Of a stretch of 64,000 nt of DNA, positions 26,734-34,263 are shown piece by piece. The notes beneath the pieces were generated by a model. That model worked only from the letters and a program-made list of their open reading frames with translations, made no database searches and was not told where the DNA came from. The stretch's first letter is position 1; each line of letters begins with the position of its first letter. Where the stretch lies: contig NZ_JAUETR010000001.1 of the NCBI RefSeq assembly GCF_032484785.1, forward strand, positions 1,925,501-1,989,500, written 5' to 3'. This DNA comes from Bradyrhizobium sp. SZCCHNS1050. Lineage in GTDB: Bacteria; Pseudomonadota; Alphaproteobacteria; Rhizobiales; Xanthobacteraceae. Position numbers and translations under genes: made by a program.

Positions 26734-26922
26734 CGTGGCAGTCCATCTCCTGTCGCCTGATCATACGACATGGACCATGACGGGAGCCATAACAAGCGCG
26801 GCAGGTCAGCACCGCCCCGTCCGCAGGCTGACTCCGTGGGCGTCATTTGAATTGCGCGGGCCACCCGGTGCCGGGTAACTCGAAGGCTCGCTCCTTCGCT
26901 CAAGTCCAGGTGAACGGCATCC

Positions 26923-27774
26923 ATGAACCTCTTCGTCATCGGCTTCGGCTACACCGCCCAGCGCTTCGTCGAGCTGCACCGTGGCGCATTCGCCCGCATC
27001 GGCGGCACGGTCCGCAGCGCCGACAAGCGTGCGCGACTGGCGCATGATGACATCGACCTGTTCGACGGCACGGCCCCCGCGGCCGCGACGCTGGCGAAGG
27101 CGGCGCAGGCCGACGTCGTGCTGATCTCGGTGCCGCCTGGAGGAGGCGACGACCCAGTGCTGGCCGCATTCGGCGACGCCATCACGGCGGGGCGCGCGCG
27201 GCACGTGGTCTATCTCTCGACCGTCGGCGTCTATGGCGACCATCAGGGCGGCTGGATCGACGAGGACACGCCGCTGGCACCCGAGCACGACCGGGTGCAG
27301 GCCCGGGTCCGCGTCGAGCAGGACTGGCGCGCGCGGATCGGTGACCGGCTCGCGGTGCTCCGGCTCGGCGGCATCTACGGGCCGGGCCGCAACGCGCTGG
27401 TCGAGCTGCGGGCCGGGCGGGCGCGGCGCATCGTCAAGCCGGGACAGGTGTTCAACCGTATCCATGTCGATGACGCGGCCAGCGCGATCATGGGCGCGAT
27501 CCAGCGCGGGTCAGGCGGCGCCTGGAACATCGTCGACGACGAGCCTGCGCCGCCGCAGGACGTCATCGCCTATGCCGCTGCGTTGATGGGCATCGCCCCG
27601 CCGCCGGAACTGCCGTTCGACCGCGCCGAGCTGTCGCCGATGGCGCGCAGCTTCTATGCCAGCAGCCGGCGCATCCGGAATATCCGCGCCAGGCAGGAGC
27701 TCGGCGTCGGCTTCGCCTACCCGACCTATCGCGCCGGGCTCGAGGCGCTATGGGCCGCCGGCGAAGGGCGCTGA
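26923..27774 (+). CDS. SDR-family NAD(P)-dependent epimerase/dehydratase-like protein
   Basis: A 283-aa cytoplasmic protein with an N-terminal Rossmann fold: MNLFVIGFGYTAQRFVELHR, a GxGxxxxR variant of the nucleotide-binding loop. It is an atypical/extended SDR of the YeeZ-like type. LSTVGVYGDHQGGWIDED is the Ser/Tyr region, in which the usual YxxxK is replaced. RLGGIYGPGRNALVELRAG and FNRIHVDDAASAIMGAI match extended SDRs. The reaction is unknown. An AGGTGA lies before the ATG. It is transcribed divergently from nadE across a 189-nt gap. Confidence 0.85.
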   Translation: MNLFVIGFGYTAQRFVELHRGAFARIGGTVRSADKRARLAHDDIDLFDGTAPAAATLAKAAQADVVLISVPPGGGDDPVLAAFGDAITAGRARHVVYLSTVGVYGDHQGGWIDEDTPLAPEHDRVQARVRVEQDWRARIGDRLAVLRLGGIYGPGRNALVELRAGRARRIVKPGQVFNRIHVDDAASAIMGAIQRGSGGAWNIVDDEPAPPQDVIAYAAALMGIAPPPELPFDRAELSPMARSFYASSRRIRNIRARQELGVGFAYPTYRAGLEALWAAGEGR

Positions 27775-27900
27775 CGCGAGATTTCCGCCGCCGGGCGGGA
27801 AACCTTTCACGCCACTGACGATTGCAACGAACAGAGATTGTCATGCGGGTTTGACGCGGCTGCACGTCGCGCAGCCCTCACGGATCAAAGGATGTTCGAC

Positions 27901-28380
27901 ATGCAAGGCGATCAACCCATCAGCTGGCTGATGTTCTTCACGCTCGCGGCCGCGATCATCATCGCCGCCGGCGCGTTCCTGGCCTTCCTGCGGTCGCGGC
28001 ACAACCGAGAGATCGCGGCGGTGGCGCTCGAGGGAGACGGCCGGGGCCGCGGCGTGGCCCCGTCCGGTGCCCTGCCCGAGCTCGGCGGCCTGTTCGTGCT
28101 CGCGCTGGTGGTCGCCGGCCTGCTGGTTGCCGGCTATCAGAGCGGCGACGCGACGCGCTTCGCCGGCGGCGACAAGCCGACGCCAGTGCCGTCAGCGCCG
28201 ACCAACACCGACCGCGGCACCACGGTCGGCGCCGGCGCCGCGATCACCCCGCCGGAAGCCCCGACCATGACCCAGCCGGCACGGCCCGGCCCGGACCTGC
28301 GTACCGCGCCCGCGTCGTCGCCGACGGGAGCCGGCCCCGAGAGCGGCGGGCATCCGGAGGCCAATCCCCCGGCGAGGTGA
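27901..28380 (+). CDS. hypothetical membrane protein, two predicted segments
   Basis: The product (159 aa from ATG 27901) starts MQGDQPISWLMFFTLAAAII. It has one membrane segment at residues 8-29, a charged loop (RSRHNREIAAVAL), a second segment near residues 60-80 (GGLFVLALVVAGLLVAGYQS) and a Pro/Thr/Gly-rich tail without domains. AAAGGA lies 8 nt before this ATG, so I prefer it to the longer frame from 27838. A perfect hairpin follows the stop at 28400. Function unknown. Confidence 0.65.
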   Translation: MQGDQPISWLMFFTLAAAIIIAAGAFLAFLRSRHNREIAAVALEGDGRGRGVAPSGALPELGGLFVLALVVAGLLVAGYQSGDATRFAGGDKPTPVPSAPTNTDRGTTVGAGAAITPPEAPTMTQPARPGPDLRTAPASSPTGAGPESGGHPEANPPAR

Positions 28381-28399
28381 AAAAGCGCCTCTCGAAAGC

Positions 28400-28428
28400 A
28401 AGAAGGCCGCGCAATGCGCGGCCTTCTT
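28400..28428. terminator. hairpin between convergent genes
   Basis: Thirteen paired bases (28400-28412 with 28416-28428, AAGAAGGCCGCGC arms) around an AAT loop lie between the convergent genes ending at 28380 and 28477. No long T-run follows on either side, so it may stop RNA polymerase only weakly or protect 3' ends. Confidence 0.6.
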
Positions 28429-28476
28429 GATGTTCACTCCAAGTTTGATGTTCACGCCGGGAGGATCCCCCCCCGA

Positions 28477-29160
28477 TCAGATCGCGGCTGCGACCTTGTC
28501 GAGGCCGATGGTGCGCGCAAGCCGCCGCACTTCGTCCTTCTGATCCTCGCGCAACTGCCATAGCAGCGGCATCGCGGCTGACTTCAGCTGTTGCACCTCA
28601 TCCGAATCCGGATCGAGCGCCACCGCGCCCGGCTTCGCCGCGCCCTGGCGTCCGGCGTGGATCTTGCGGGCCACGGCGCGCAGCGCCGTCTCGACCGCCG
28701 GCCAATAATATTCCTGGCTCGACGAGAGCCGCAGCCGTTCCTTGATGCCTGCGATCTGGCCGTCCGACAGCAACGAATAGGCCTTCTGCACCTCCGGCTT
28801 CAGCGGCGCCGGGGCCGGCTCGCTCCTGGCGAGAATCTTGGACTTCGGCACCATCGGCTCGGCAGCGACGACCGCGGCAGCCGACGCCTTTGCCATCTCC
28901 GGCTCGGACGGCGCATAGGCATAGGCCTGACGCAGCGTCGCCTTCGACGGGGCACTCGGCTGCTGCACCTCGGGGGTCGCAAGTGTGACCATCGCCAGGC
29001 GGTCGCCCTTGGCTTCACGATTGGAGAGCGGGCTCTTCGCCACCACCGGCGGCATCATCGCACCGGCCGAAGGCACGCTGTCCTGCATCAGGACGCTCGT
29101 CACGGCCGCGCCTGCAATCAGCACGCCCAGCAAAGCGACAAAAGCGATCGACTTCGTCAC
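28477..29160 (-). CDS. exported hypothetical protein (227 aa)
   Basis: The product begins MTKSIAFVALLGVLIAGAAV, a signal peptide or signal anchor, from a GTG start at 29160 with GGAG upstream. Residues 30-120 are low-complexity, Ala/Pro/Ser-rich and probably disordered. Residues 120-227 are a compact helical region with SDGQIAGIKERLRLSSSQEY and YYWPAVETALRAVARKI, which resembles envelope-stress LTXXQ-type helical motifs (weak resemblance). The function is unknown. An AT-rich patch TTAATTAAGG lies about 50 nt upstream of the start. Confidence 0.7.
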   Translation of the reverse strand: MTKSIAFVALLGVLIAGAAVTSVLMQDSVPSAGAMMPPVVAKSPLSNREAKGDRLAMVTLATPEVQQPSAPSKATLRQAYAYAPSEPEMAKASAAAVVAAEPMVPKSKILARSEPAPAPLKPEVQKAYSLLSDGQIAGIKERLRLSSSQEYYWPAVETALRAVARKIHAGRQGAAKPGAVALDPDSDEVQQLKSAAMPLLWQLREDQKDEVRRLARTIGLDKVAAAI

Positions 29161-29285
29161 GCAATTCTCCGTATCCCGGCGGAAAGCCGCACTTTGCCGA
29201 AAAGTGGGAGTTAATTAAGGCTTTACGATGCCACAGAAACACAGAGGCCACCATTCTGCCCTGTGAACATGACGGACATTTTTTT

Positions 29286-29552
29286 TCACGCCGCCGAAGA
29301 CAGCTCGGCCGGCATCAGCAGATCGTACGCGGCCTGGATGTCGGCAACGATGTCGGAGGCTTCCCAAAGCGCGGCCGGTTCCACCGAATGCAAGCTGATG
29401 GTCCAGTTCCCGCCGCGGGCGGTGCGGGGAACGCTCATGATGTCGAACTGGACGTTGCGGCATAGCGGATGCCGCTGCAGAGCATGCCCGACGCGGATCC
29501 GGATCTCCTCGAGCGTCACCCGCTCTTTGTCCTGCCGTAGCCCGATGCCCAT
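29286..29552 (-). CDS. small hypothetical protein (88 aa) under a CtrA-like site
   Basis: Soluble 88-aa product beginning MGIGLRQDKERVTLEEIRIR with no domain I can name. ATG 29552 has only a weak ribosome-binding site (GGCGGAATC). What makes it notable is a perfect TTAA-N7-TTAA sequence at 29601-29615, about 49 nt before the start. It lies downstream of, and on the same strand as, the nitronate monooxygenase gene, but the CtrA-like site suggests a separate promoter. Confidence 0.65.
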   Translation of the reverse strand: MGIGLRQDKERVTLEEIRIRVGHALQRHPLCRNVQFDIMSVPRTARGGNWTISLHSVEPAALWEASDIVADIQAAYDLLMPAELSSAA

Positions 29553-29600
29553 CGCACGATTCCGCCAAGTTCAAGCTCCGCGGATTGTGGGACCCGATGG

Positions 29601-29615
29601 TTAATGGTGCCTTAA
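29601..29615 (-). promoter_or_regulatory. CtrA-like full site TTAA-N7-TTAA
   Basis: TTAATGGTGCCTTAA matches the TTAA-N7-TTAA consensus of the alphaproteobacterial cell-cycle regulator CtrA. It lies 49 nt upstream of the 88-aa gene, the usual distance when CtrA binds over the -35 region. Such AT-rich sites are uncommon in this GC-rich DNA. Confidence 0.5.
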
Positions 29616-29634
29616 GGACACACATCACGTTTTC

Positions 29635-30606
29635 TCATGGCCGGAGGCCACCCGCGCCGCCGTACTCATCAGCCGTGCGCGCCACCAGCACGGCGACCGA
29701 CGGGATGTCGGTGACCCCCGAGGTCGCGTGCCCGGCGCTCCAGATGTCGCGCCAGCGTTTCGGCCGCGCCTCGCGCGCAGCGATGTCGATGTCACTGCCG
29801 ATCTCGATCGCGCCACGCGCCGGCAAGGCTTCGGGATCGAGCCCGGCCGCGACGATCGACGGCCGGAGCATGCTGGTCGGCAGGCCGGTGAAGGCCGAGG
29901 TGAGCAGCACGTCGTCGGCCGAACTCGCGACCAGCATCGACTTGTACCGGTCATCGGCCAGGCTTTCGCGCGTGGCGATGAACTTCGTGCCCATGTAAGC
30001 GAGATCGCAGCCGAGCACCTCGGCCGCCCGCAACGCCACGCCGTCGCTGATGCCGCCGGCGAGCACGATCGGCCCGGCGAAGAACGCCCTGACCGCGCGC
30101 ACGAAGGCGAATGGATTGAGCCAGCCGGTCTGGCCGCCCGCCCCGGCCGTGAGCAGCACCAGGCCATCTGCGCCGGCCTCGACCGCGCGCTCTGCATGAC
30201 GGATCGAGGCGACGTCAGCGAACACCAGCGCACCCGCATCATGCAAGGGCGCAACAACCTTTGCCGGCGAGCCGACCGAGGTAATCACGATCTCCGGGCG
30301 GCGCCGCAACAGCACCGCGAGATCGTCCTGCAGCCGCGCGTTTGATTGATGCACGATCAGATTCGGGCAGACCGGCGCAGCCGCAGCGCCGCTCGCATCG
30401 CTGCTGCGCGCAAGCCGATCGGCAATCTGGAGCAGCCAGGCGTCGAGCTCGTCGGGGGTTCGACAATTGACCGTCGGGAACGCGCCGATCACGCCGTTGG
30501 TGCAGGCCGTGCTCACCAGCTCGATTCCCGACACCAGGAACATCGGCGCTGCGATCAGCGGCAGGCGCAGCCGCGCCCGCAGCCCGTCCCATCGAGTGTC
30601 CTGCAC
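29635..30606 (-). CDS. nitronate monooxygenase-family flavoprotein (copy 1)
   Basis: FMN-dependent enzyme of the nitronate monooxygenase (2-nitropropane dioxygenase-like) TIM-barrel family, which oxidises nitronates or similar nitro compounds; its physiological substrate here is unknown. Seen are LIAAPMFLVSG at the N-terminus, PNLIVHQSN, the phosphate-binding glycine-rich loops AGAGGQTGWLNPFAF and VLAGGISDGVALRAAEVLG, and AYMGTKFIATRES. The start is GTG at 30606 with GGAGGGAC upstream. It is 323 aa, normal for class II members. A paralogue is at 45800. Confidence 0.9.
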   Translation of the reverse strand: MQDTRWDGLRARLRLPLIAAPMFLVSGIELVSTACTNGVIGAFPTVNCRTPDELDAWLLQIADRLARSSDASGAAAAPVCPNLIVHQSNARLQDDLAVLLRRRPEIVITSVGSPAKVVAPLHDAGALVFADVASIRHAERAVEAGADGLVLLTAGAGGQTGWLNPFAFVRAVRAFFAGPIVLAGGISDGVALRAAEVLGCDLAYMGTKFIATRESLADDRYKSMLVASSADDVLLTSAFTGLPTSMLRPSIVAAGLDPEALPARGAIEIGSDIDIAAREARPKRWRDIWSAGHATSGVTDIPSVAVLVARTADEYGGAGGLRP

Positions 30607-30663
30607 GGCGCGTCCCTCCCTGATCCTTGTTGGGCTCAGGGATAACGGCGCCGCCGCGTGCGA

Positions 30664-31293
30664 TCAATCGTCGCCGAAGAAGCTGAAGCGCGGCCCCTCC
30701 ATGCCGACCGGCTGCGCCGCATAGGCACGCGGCGTCGTATCCTCACGCACGGCCTGCTCGACCGCGCGCAGATCCTGCTCGCGGCGCTGGCGCCGGCGCT
30801 CGACATATTGCCGGTGCCGCTCGGTGCGGCGCTGCTCCGCGACGCGCTTGCGCTCCGCCCCGCGCGCCTTGAGATCCGCGTCCTCGGCCTTCGCTGCGGC
30901 CTTGTCCTGTCCCTTCTCCTGAACGTCCTCGGCGGTACCGGCCTGCGTGCTGGCCGGCGCCGAAGAGGCGGCGGGCACAGCCGTCGCGTCCGGCACGGCA
31001 GCCTGCGGCGAGGGCGAGGGATTGGGCGATACCGGCGTCGCCGGCCCCGTCTCCGCTGCTGCGGGCGCCACCTTGATCGGCGTGGTCGCGGCCGCCTGCG
31101 TTGCCGCAAGATACGAGGTGGTCGTCGGACTTGGCGACGGCGTCTCCGGCACGGAACGCGCGAGCTTGGCCTGCTCGAACACCTGCGAACTCGGATGCAT
31201 GCCCTCCGCGATCATGAGCCCGCCGCCGAGACCGGCCGCGACGGCGATGGCGACCGTTCCGGCTCCCGCAAAAAAAGCTGTCGAGGTGCGCAT
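30664..31293 (-). CDS. hypothetical protein with N-terminal anchor and disordered/charged tail
   Basis: 209 aa: one N-terminal membrane segment (AFFAGAGTVAIAVAAGLGGG), a Pro/Ser/Thr/Ala-rich middle (PSPSPTTTSY) and an Arg/Lys/Glu-rich helical segment with many RR dipeptides (ERHRQYVERRRQRREQD). It ends FSFFGDD. No domain was recognised. It is probably an inner-membrane-tethered periplasmic or cytoplasmic linker protein. The ATG at 31293 follows GGAG; the gap to the divergent acyl-CoA synthetase gene is 154 nt. Confidence 0.7.
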   Translation of the reverse strand: MRTSTAFFAGAGTVAIAVAAGLGGGLMIAEGMHPSSQVFEQAKLARSVPETPSPSPTTTSYLAATQAAATTPIKVAPAAAETGPATPVSPNPSPSPQAAVPDATAVPAASSAPASTQAGTAEDVQEKGQDKAAAKAEDADLKARGAERKRVAEQRRTERHRQYVERRRQRREQDLRAVEQAVREDTTPRAYAAQPVGMEGPRFSFFGDD

Positions 31294-31447
31294 GGCCTTG
31301 CTCCGCTATTGTTCGGCCGGGCAACGCGGCGCGCGCAGCGATGTTCCGAGGACGACAAGCGCGCCTTGAGCGCGATGGGCTTTCTGATAGCGTCGGCAAC
31401 AAGCCCCGCGACGCCATAACGATCGCGGCATCTCGGGAGGATCGTCC

Positions 31448-33010
31448 ATGAGCCTACAGCTTCATTCGTTTCCGGTCGTCTGCGAGCAGACCCTGCTCAC
31501 GCTGTCGCGTCATCCGTCGCGCACCGCCTTCAGCTGGCCGGACGGATCGCTGACCTATCAGGGCGCGATCGACCTGATCGGCCGCATGCAGTCCGTGTTC
31601 ATGCGGCTCGGCCTGCCGCCGGGAACACGCGTCGCGTTCCTCAGCGCGAACCGCGCCGATGCCTGGTGCGCCGGCACGGCGGCGCAGCTGTCGCGGCTCG
31701 CCATCACCTGGCTGCATCCGCTGGGCTCGCTCGACGATCAGCTGTTCCAGCTCGCCGATTCCGAATCGCAGGTGCTGGTGATCGATGCCGCCGCGTTCCA
31801 CGACCGCGGCGGCGAACTGGCCGCGCGCTCGGGCGGCCTGCGCCACGTGTTGACGCTGGGCGCAGCCGGCTATGGCGTCGACCTCCTCGCCGCGATCGAG
31901 CAGTCAGGCCACGCCAGCGCGCGCAACTTCGCCACGCCCGAGGACATCGCGACCTTGAACTACACCGGCGGCACCACCGGAAAGTCGAAGGGCGCGCTGC
32001 GCCATCACCGGGAATATGGCGGCTTCGCCACCGCGATCCTCGCCGATTTCGAGATCCCGGAGCGCGCCCGCTATCTGACGGTCGCCCCGATCAGCCATGT
32101 CGCCGGCACCAAGGTGCTGCCGACCCTGATGCGGGGCGGCACCGTGCACATGCTGAAGGGATTTGATCCTGAGGCCGTGCTCGCGACCATCGCGCGCGAG
32201 CGCATCAACTTCACGCTGTTCGTGCCGACGATGATCTACGTGCTGCTCGATCATCCCGCGTTAGCTAAGACAGATCTCTCCTCGCTCGAGCTCGTGCTGT
32301 ACGGCGCCTCGGCGATGTCGCCGACGCGGCTGGTCGAAGGCATCGAGCGCATCGGCCCGGTGTTCTCGCAGCTCTATGGCCAGACCGAATGCTATCCCGT
32401 CTCGGTGCTGCGGAAGGCCGATCATGATCCGAAGCAGCCGGAGCTGTTCCTGTCCTGCGGCTTCCCGATCGCGGCCTGCGAGGTCAAGATTCTCGATGAC
32501 CATGATCAGGAGGTCGCGCTGGGCGAGGCCGGCGAGATCTGCGTGCGCGCGCCGCATGTGATGGCGGAGTATTGGCAGCGGCCGGACATCACCGCCGAGA
32601 CCTTGAAGAACGGCTGGCTGCACACCGGCGACATCGCCCGCCGCGACGAGCGCGGCTACATGTACATCCTCGACCGCAAGAAGGACATGATCGTCTCCGG
32701 CGGCTTCAACATCTTCCCGCGCGAGATCGAGGACGTGCTGACGCAACATGCCGACGTGGCGATGTGCGCGGTGGTCGGCGTGCCCGACGACAAATGGGGC
32801 GAGGCGGTCACCGCGATCGTGGTGCCGCGCGCCGGCGCGCAGATCGACGCTGCCGAGCTGATCGAGCTCGTGAAGGCGCGCAAGGGCTCGGCCCATGCGC
32901 CCAAGAGCATCTCGTTCGTCAAGGAGCTGCCGATGACCGGCGTCGGCAAGGTCGACAAGAAGGTGCTGCGCGCACGGTTCTGGGAGGGCCGCGGGCGGAT
33001 GGTGGGGTAG
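31448..33010 (+). CDS. acyl-CoA synthetase (AMP-forming)
   Basis: A 520-aa enzyme of the ANL superfamily that activates a carboxylic acid with ATP to an acyl-adenylate and then a CoA thioester. Motifs: LNYTGGTTGKSKGALRHH (P-loop-like), SQLYGQTECYPVS, HTGDIARRDERGYMYILDRK, and the C-terminal domain with GVGKVDKKVLRARFW carrying the catalytic lysine. The specificity (fatty, aromatic or other acid) is not visible. GGGAGGATCGTCC precedes the ATG, giving a good ribosome-binding site. It is transcribed away from the minus-strand gene at 31293, followed by a repeat-rich gap. Confidence 0.93.
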   Translation: MSLQLHSFPVVCEQTLLTLSRHPSRTAFSWPDGSLTYQGAIDLIGRMQSVFMRLGLPPGTRVAFLSANRADAWCAGTAAQLSRLAITWLHPLGSLDDQLFQLADSESQVLVIDAAAFHDRGGELAARSGGLRHVLTLGAAGYGVDLLAAIEQSGHASARNFATPEDIATLNYTGGTTGKSKGALRHHREYGGFATAILADFEIPERARYLTVAPISHVAGTKVLPTLMRGGTVHMLKGFDPEAVLATIARERINFTLFVPTMIYVLLDHPALAKTDLSSLELVLYGASAMSPTRLVEGIERIGPVFSQLYGQTECYPVSVLRKADHDPKQPELFLSCGFPIAACEVKILDDHDQEVALGEAGEICVRAPHVMAEYWQRPDITAETLKNGWLHTGDIARRDERGYMYILDRKKDMIVSGGFNIFPREIEDVLTQHADVAMCAVVGVPDDKWGEAVTAIVVPRAGAQIDAAELIELVKARKGSAHAPKSISFVKELPMTGVGKVDKKVLRARFWEGRGRMVG

Positions 33011-33040
33011 CGGCATCATCAGCTCCCTCGATCGCCACCG

Positions 33041-33119
33041 TCATTGCGAGGCGCTCTTGCGCCGAAGCAATCCAGGGCCGCGGATGAGGCCCTGGATTGC
33101 TTCGCTCCGCTCGCAACGA
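33041..33119. repeat. extragenic palindrome with perfect 16-bp arms
   Basis: GAAGCAATCCAGGGCC (33064-33079) pairs with its exact complement at 33088-33103 around an 8-nt loop. Outer bases TTGCGAG and CTCGCAA also pair. A decayed copy lies at about 35695-35767. Confidence 0.75.
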
Positions 33120-33187
33120 CGGCAATCCAGACTCGCGGCTTTGCAATGCCGATGGAAGCTCTCGCCCGTAGCCGCCGCGCTCCGCTG

Positions 33188-33235
33188 TCGTCCCGGGCAA
33201 GTGAAGCGCGACCCGGGATCCATAACCACAGGGCA
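33188..33235. repeat. long-loop variant of the GTCCCGG palindrome family
   Basis: TCCCGGG at about 33191-33197 and CCCGGGA at about 33212-33218, followed by TCCATAACCACAGGG. The flank (CCATAACCACAGG) is shared with the palindrome at 60406, showing the same family with a longer loop. Confidence 0.55.
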
Positions 33236-33293
33236 GCGTCGTAAGCGCTGACGTAGCGACCCGCGTGCCTCGACCGTCGTCTTATGATCATGG

Positions 33294-33313
33294 GTCCCGG
33301 CGTTCGCCGGGAC
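33294..33313. repeat. GTCCCGGCG palindrome, copy 1
   Basis: Perfect 9-bp arms GTCCCGGCG and CGCCGGGAC with a TT loop, flanked by ATGG and GACA. The same unit with its flanks recurs at 34201 and, reversed, at 60406. Confidence 0.75.
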
Positions 33314-33467
33314 GACAGCCTTTGTGTGGCGCGATACTCGCCACGCGATCCGCTGTATCCAAACAACACTGAATGCGCTGCCCCCATTGCAGACATGACA
33401 TTGCTGCCTCGCGGCGCATCTGCGTCCGAGTCTTGCTGGTGTCGTTCCCCTCCAACTCACGGAGGGT

Positions 33468-33815
33468 GCAGGGAAGGCCAGGCCTCGACCGAGGCCTGCG
33501 GTCCGCGTGCAGCAAAAAAGCACGCGGCAGAACCACAGGTTCGGCCGGATAGACCCGGCCTTCCCTGCGCGATGGCTTTACGATTTATACGCAGTCTCCT
33601 CGGTGACCGGCTTGTTTGCCACCGTGGCGACAACGCGTTTCACGCGTTGCGCGGACCTCAGCTTCGGGAGGCCAGGACCCTGCGACTTCACCGTCCGCGA
33701 CGTGGCGTACGTCGGCATGCCCAAAGCATGCTGCGCCCCATCGCGGCCACCGCATCCCACCCAACGCATCGTGACGTTCGCGAAGCGCCCCTCGTCAGTG
33801 AAGCGGGATGCGGAG
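33468..33815 (+). repeat. branched inverted-repeat element, copy B
   Basis: Outer arms GCAGGGAAGGCC (33468-33479) and GGCCTTCCCTGC (33557-33568) are perfectly complementary. Inside are hairpin 1 GGCCTC-GACC-GAGGCC (33481-33496) and hairpin 2 CCGCGTGC (33503-33510) with GCACGCGG (33520-33527) around an A-rich loop. A segment CTCAGCTTCGGGAGGCC near 33657 matches copy A at 20641. Stem 2 differs from copy A at one pair, and both sides changed. The right end is approximate. Confidence 0.7.
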
Positions 33816-34200
33816 AAGAGACCATGGATTTCTGAAAATGCAAAGTCGAATATTTTTCGCTCCGCATCTGGACAGCCCAAATCAGCTTGATCGCGCGAGC
33901 GAATTTCGTCTTTGCGCGCGCCGCTGCGGACGCCCGACCTGCGCCGGAAAGTATCGATGGGGAAGCAAGCCTGCTCGTCGGCCAAATCAACCTCGCTGCG
34001 GCACAACGAATCCCAGGCGACGCGCGACAGAGGGCCCAACGAAAAGCCGGTCTGCACTCCGACCCGCTGTCGTGCCGAACAAGCGAAGCCGGACGATGTG
34101 CAGGCATCGTCGCGTTCGCGCGACCCAGGACCGAGACCCCAGGACGTGGCGAGCCCGGATGCATCAATGCGCGTGCCTCGAATATGGCCCTGGGTTATGG

Positions 34201-34220
34201 GTCCCGGCGTTCGCCGGGAC
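34201..34220. repeat. GTCCCGGCG palindrome, copy 2
   Basis: Identical arms and TT loop to the copy at 33294, again preceded by TATGG or ATGG and followed by GACA. It lies about 40 nt past the stop codon of the minus-strand PcfJ-like gene. Confidence 0.75.
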
Positions 34221-34263
34221 GACATTGATTTTGTCGGACGAGCGTCCAGACACGACAACCATC

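Larger units (their letters stand above)
33011..34263. other. 1.25-kb gene-free stretch packed with palindromic repeats
   Basis: No convincing gene. It contains a palindrome with perfect 16-bp arms (33064-33103), a long-loop variant (33188-33235), a GTCCCGGCG palindrome (33294-33313) with a second copy at 34201-34220, and copy B of the branched element (33468-33815). Open frames covering the stretch are Arg/Ser/Pro-rich and are explained by the repeats. Confidence 0.6.
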
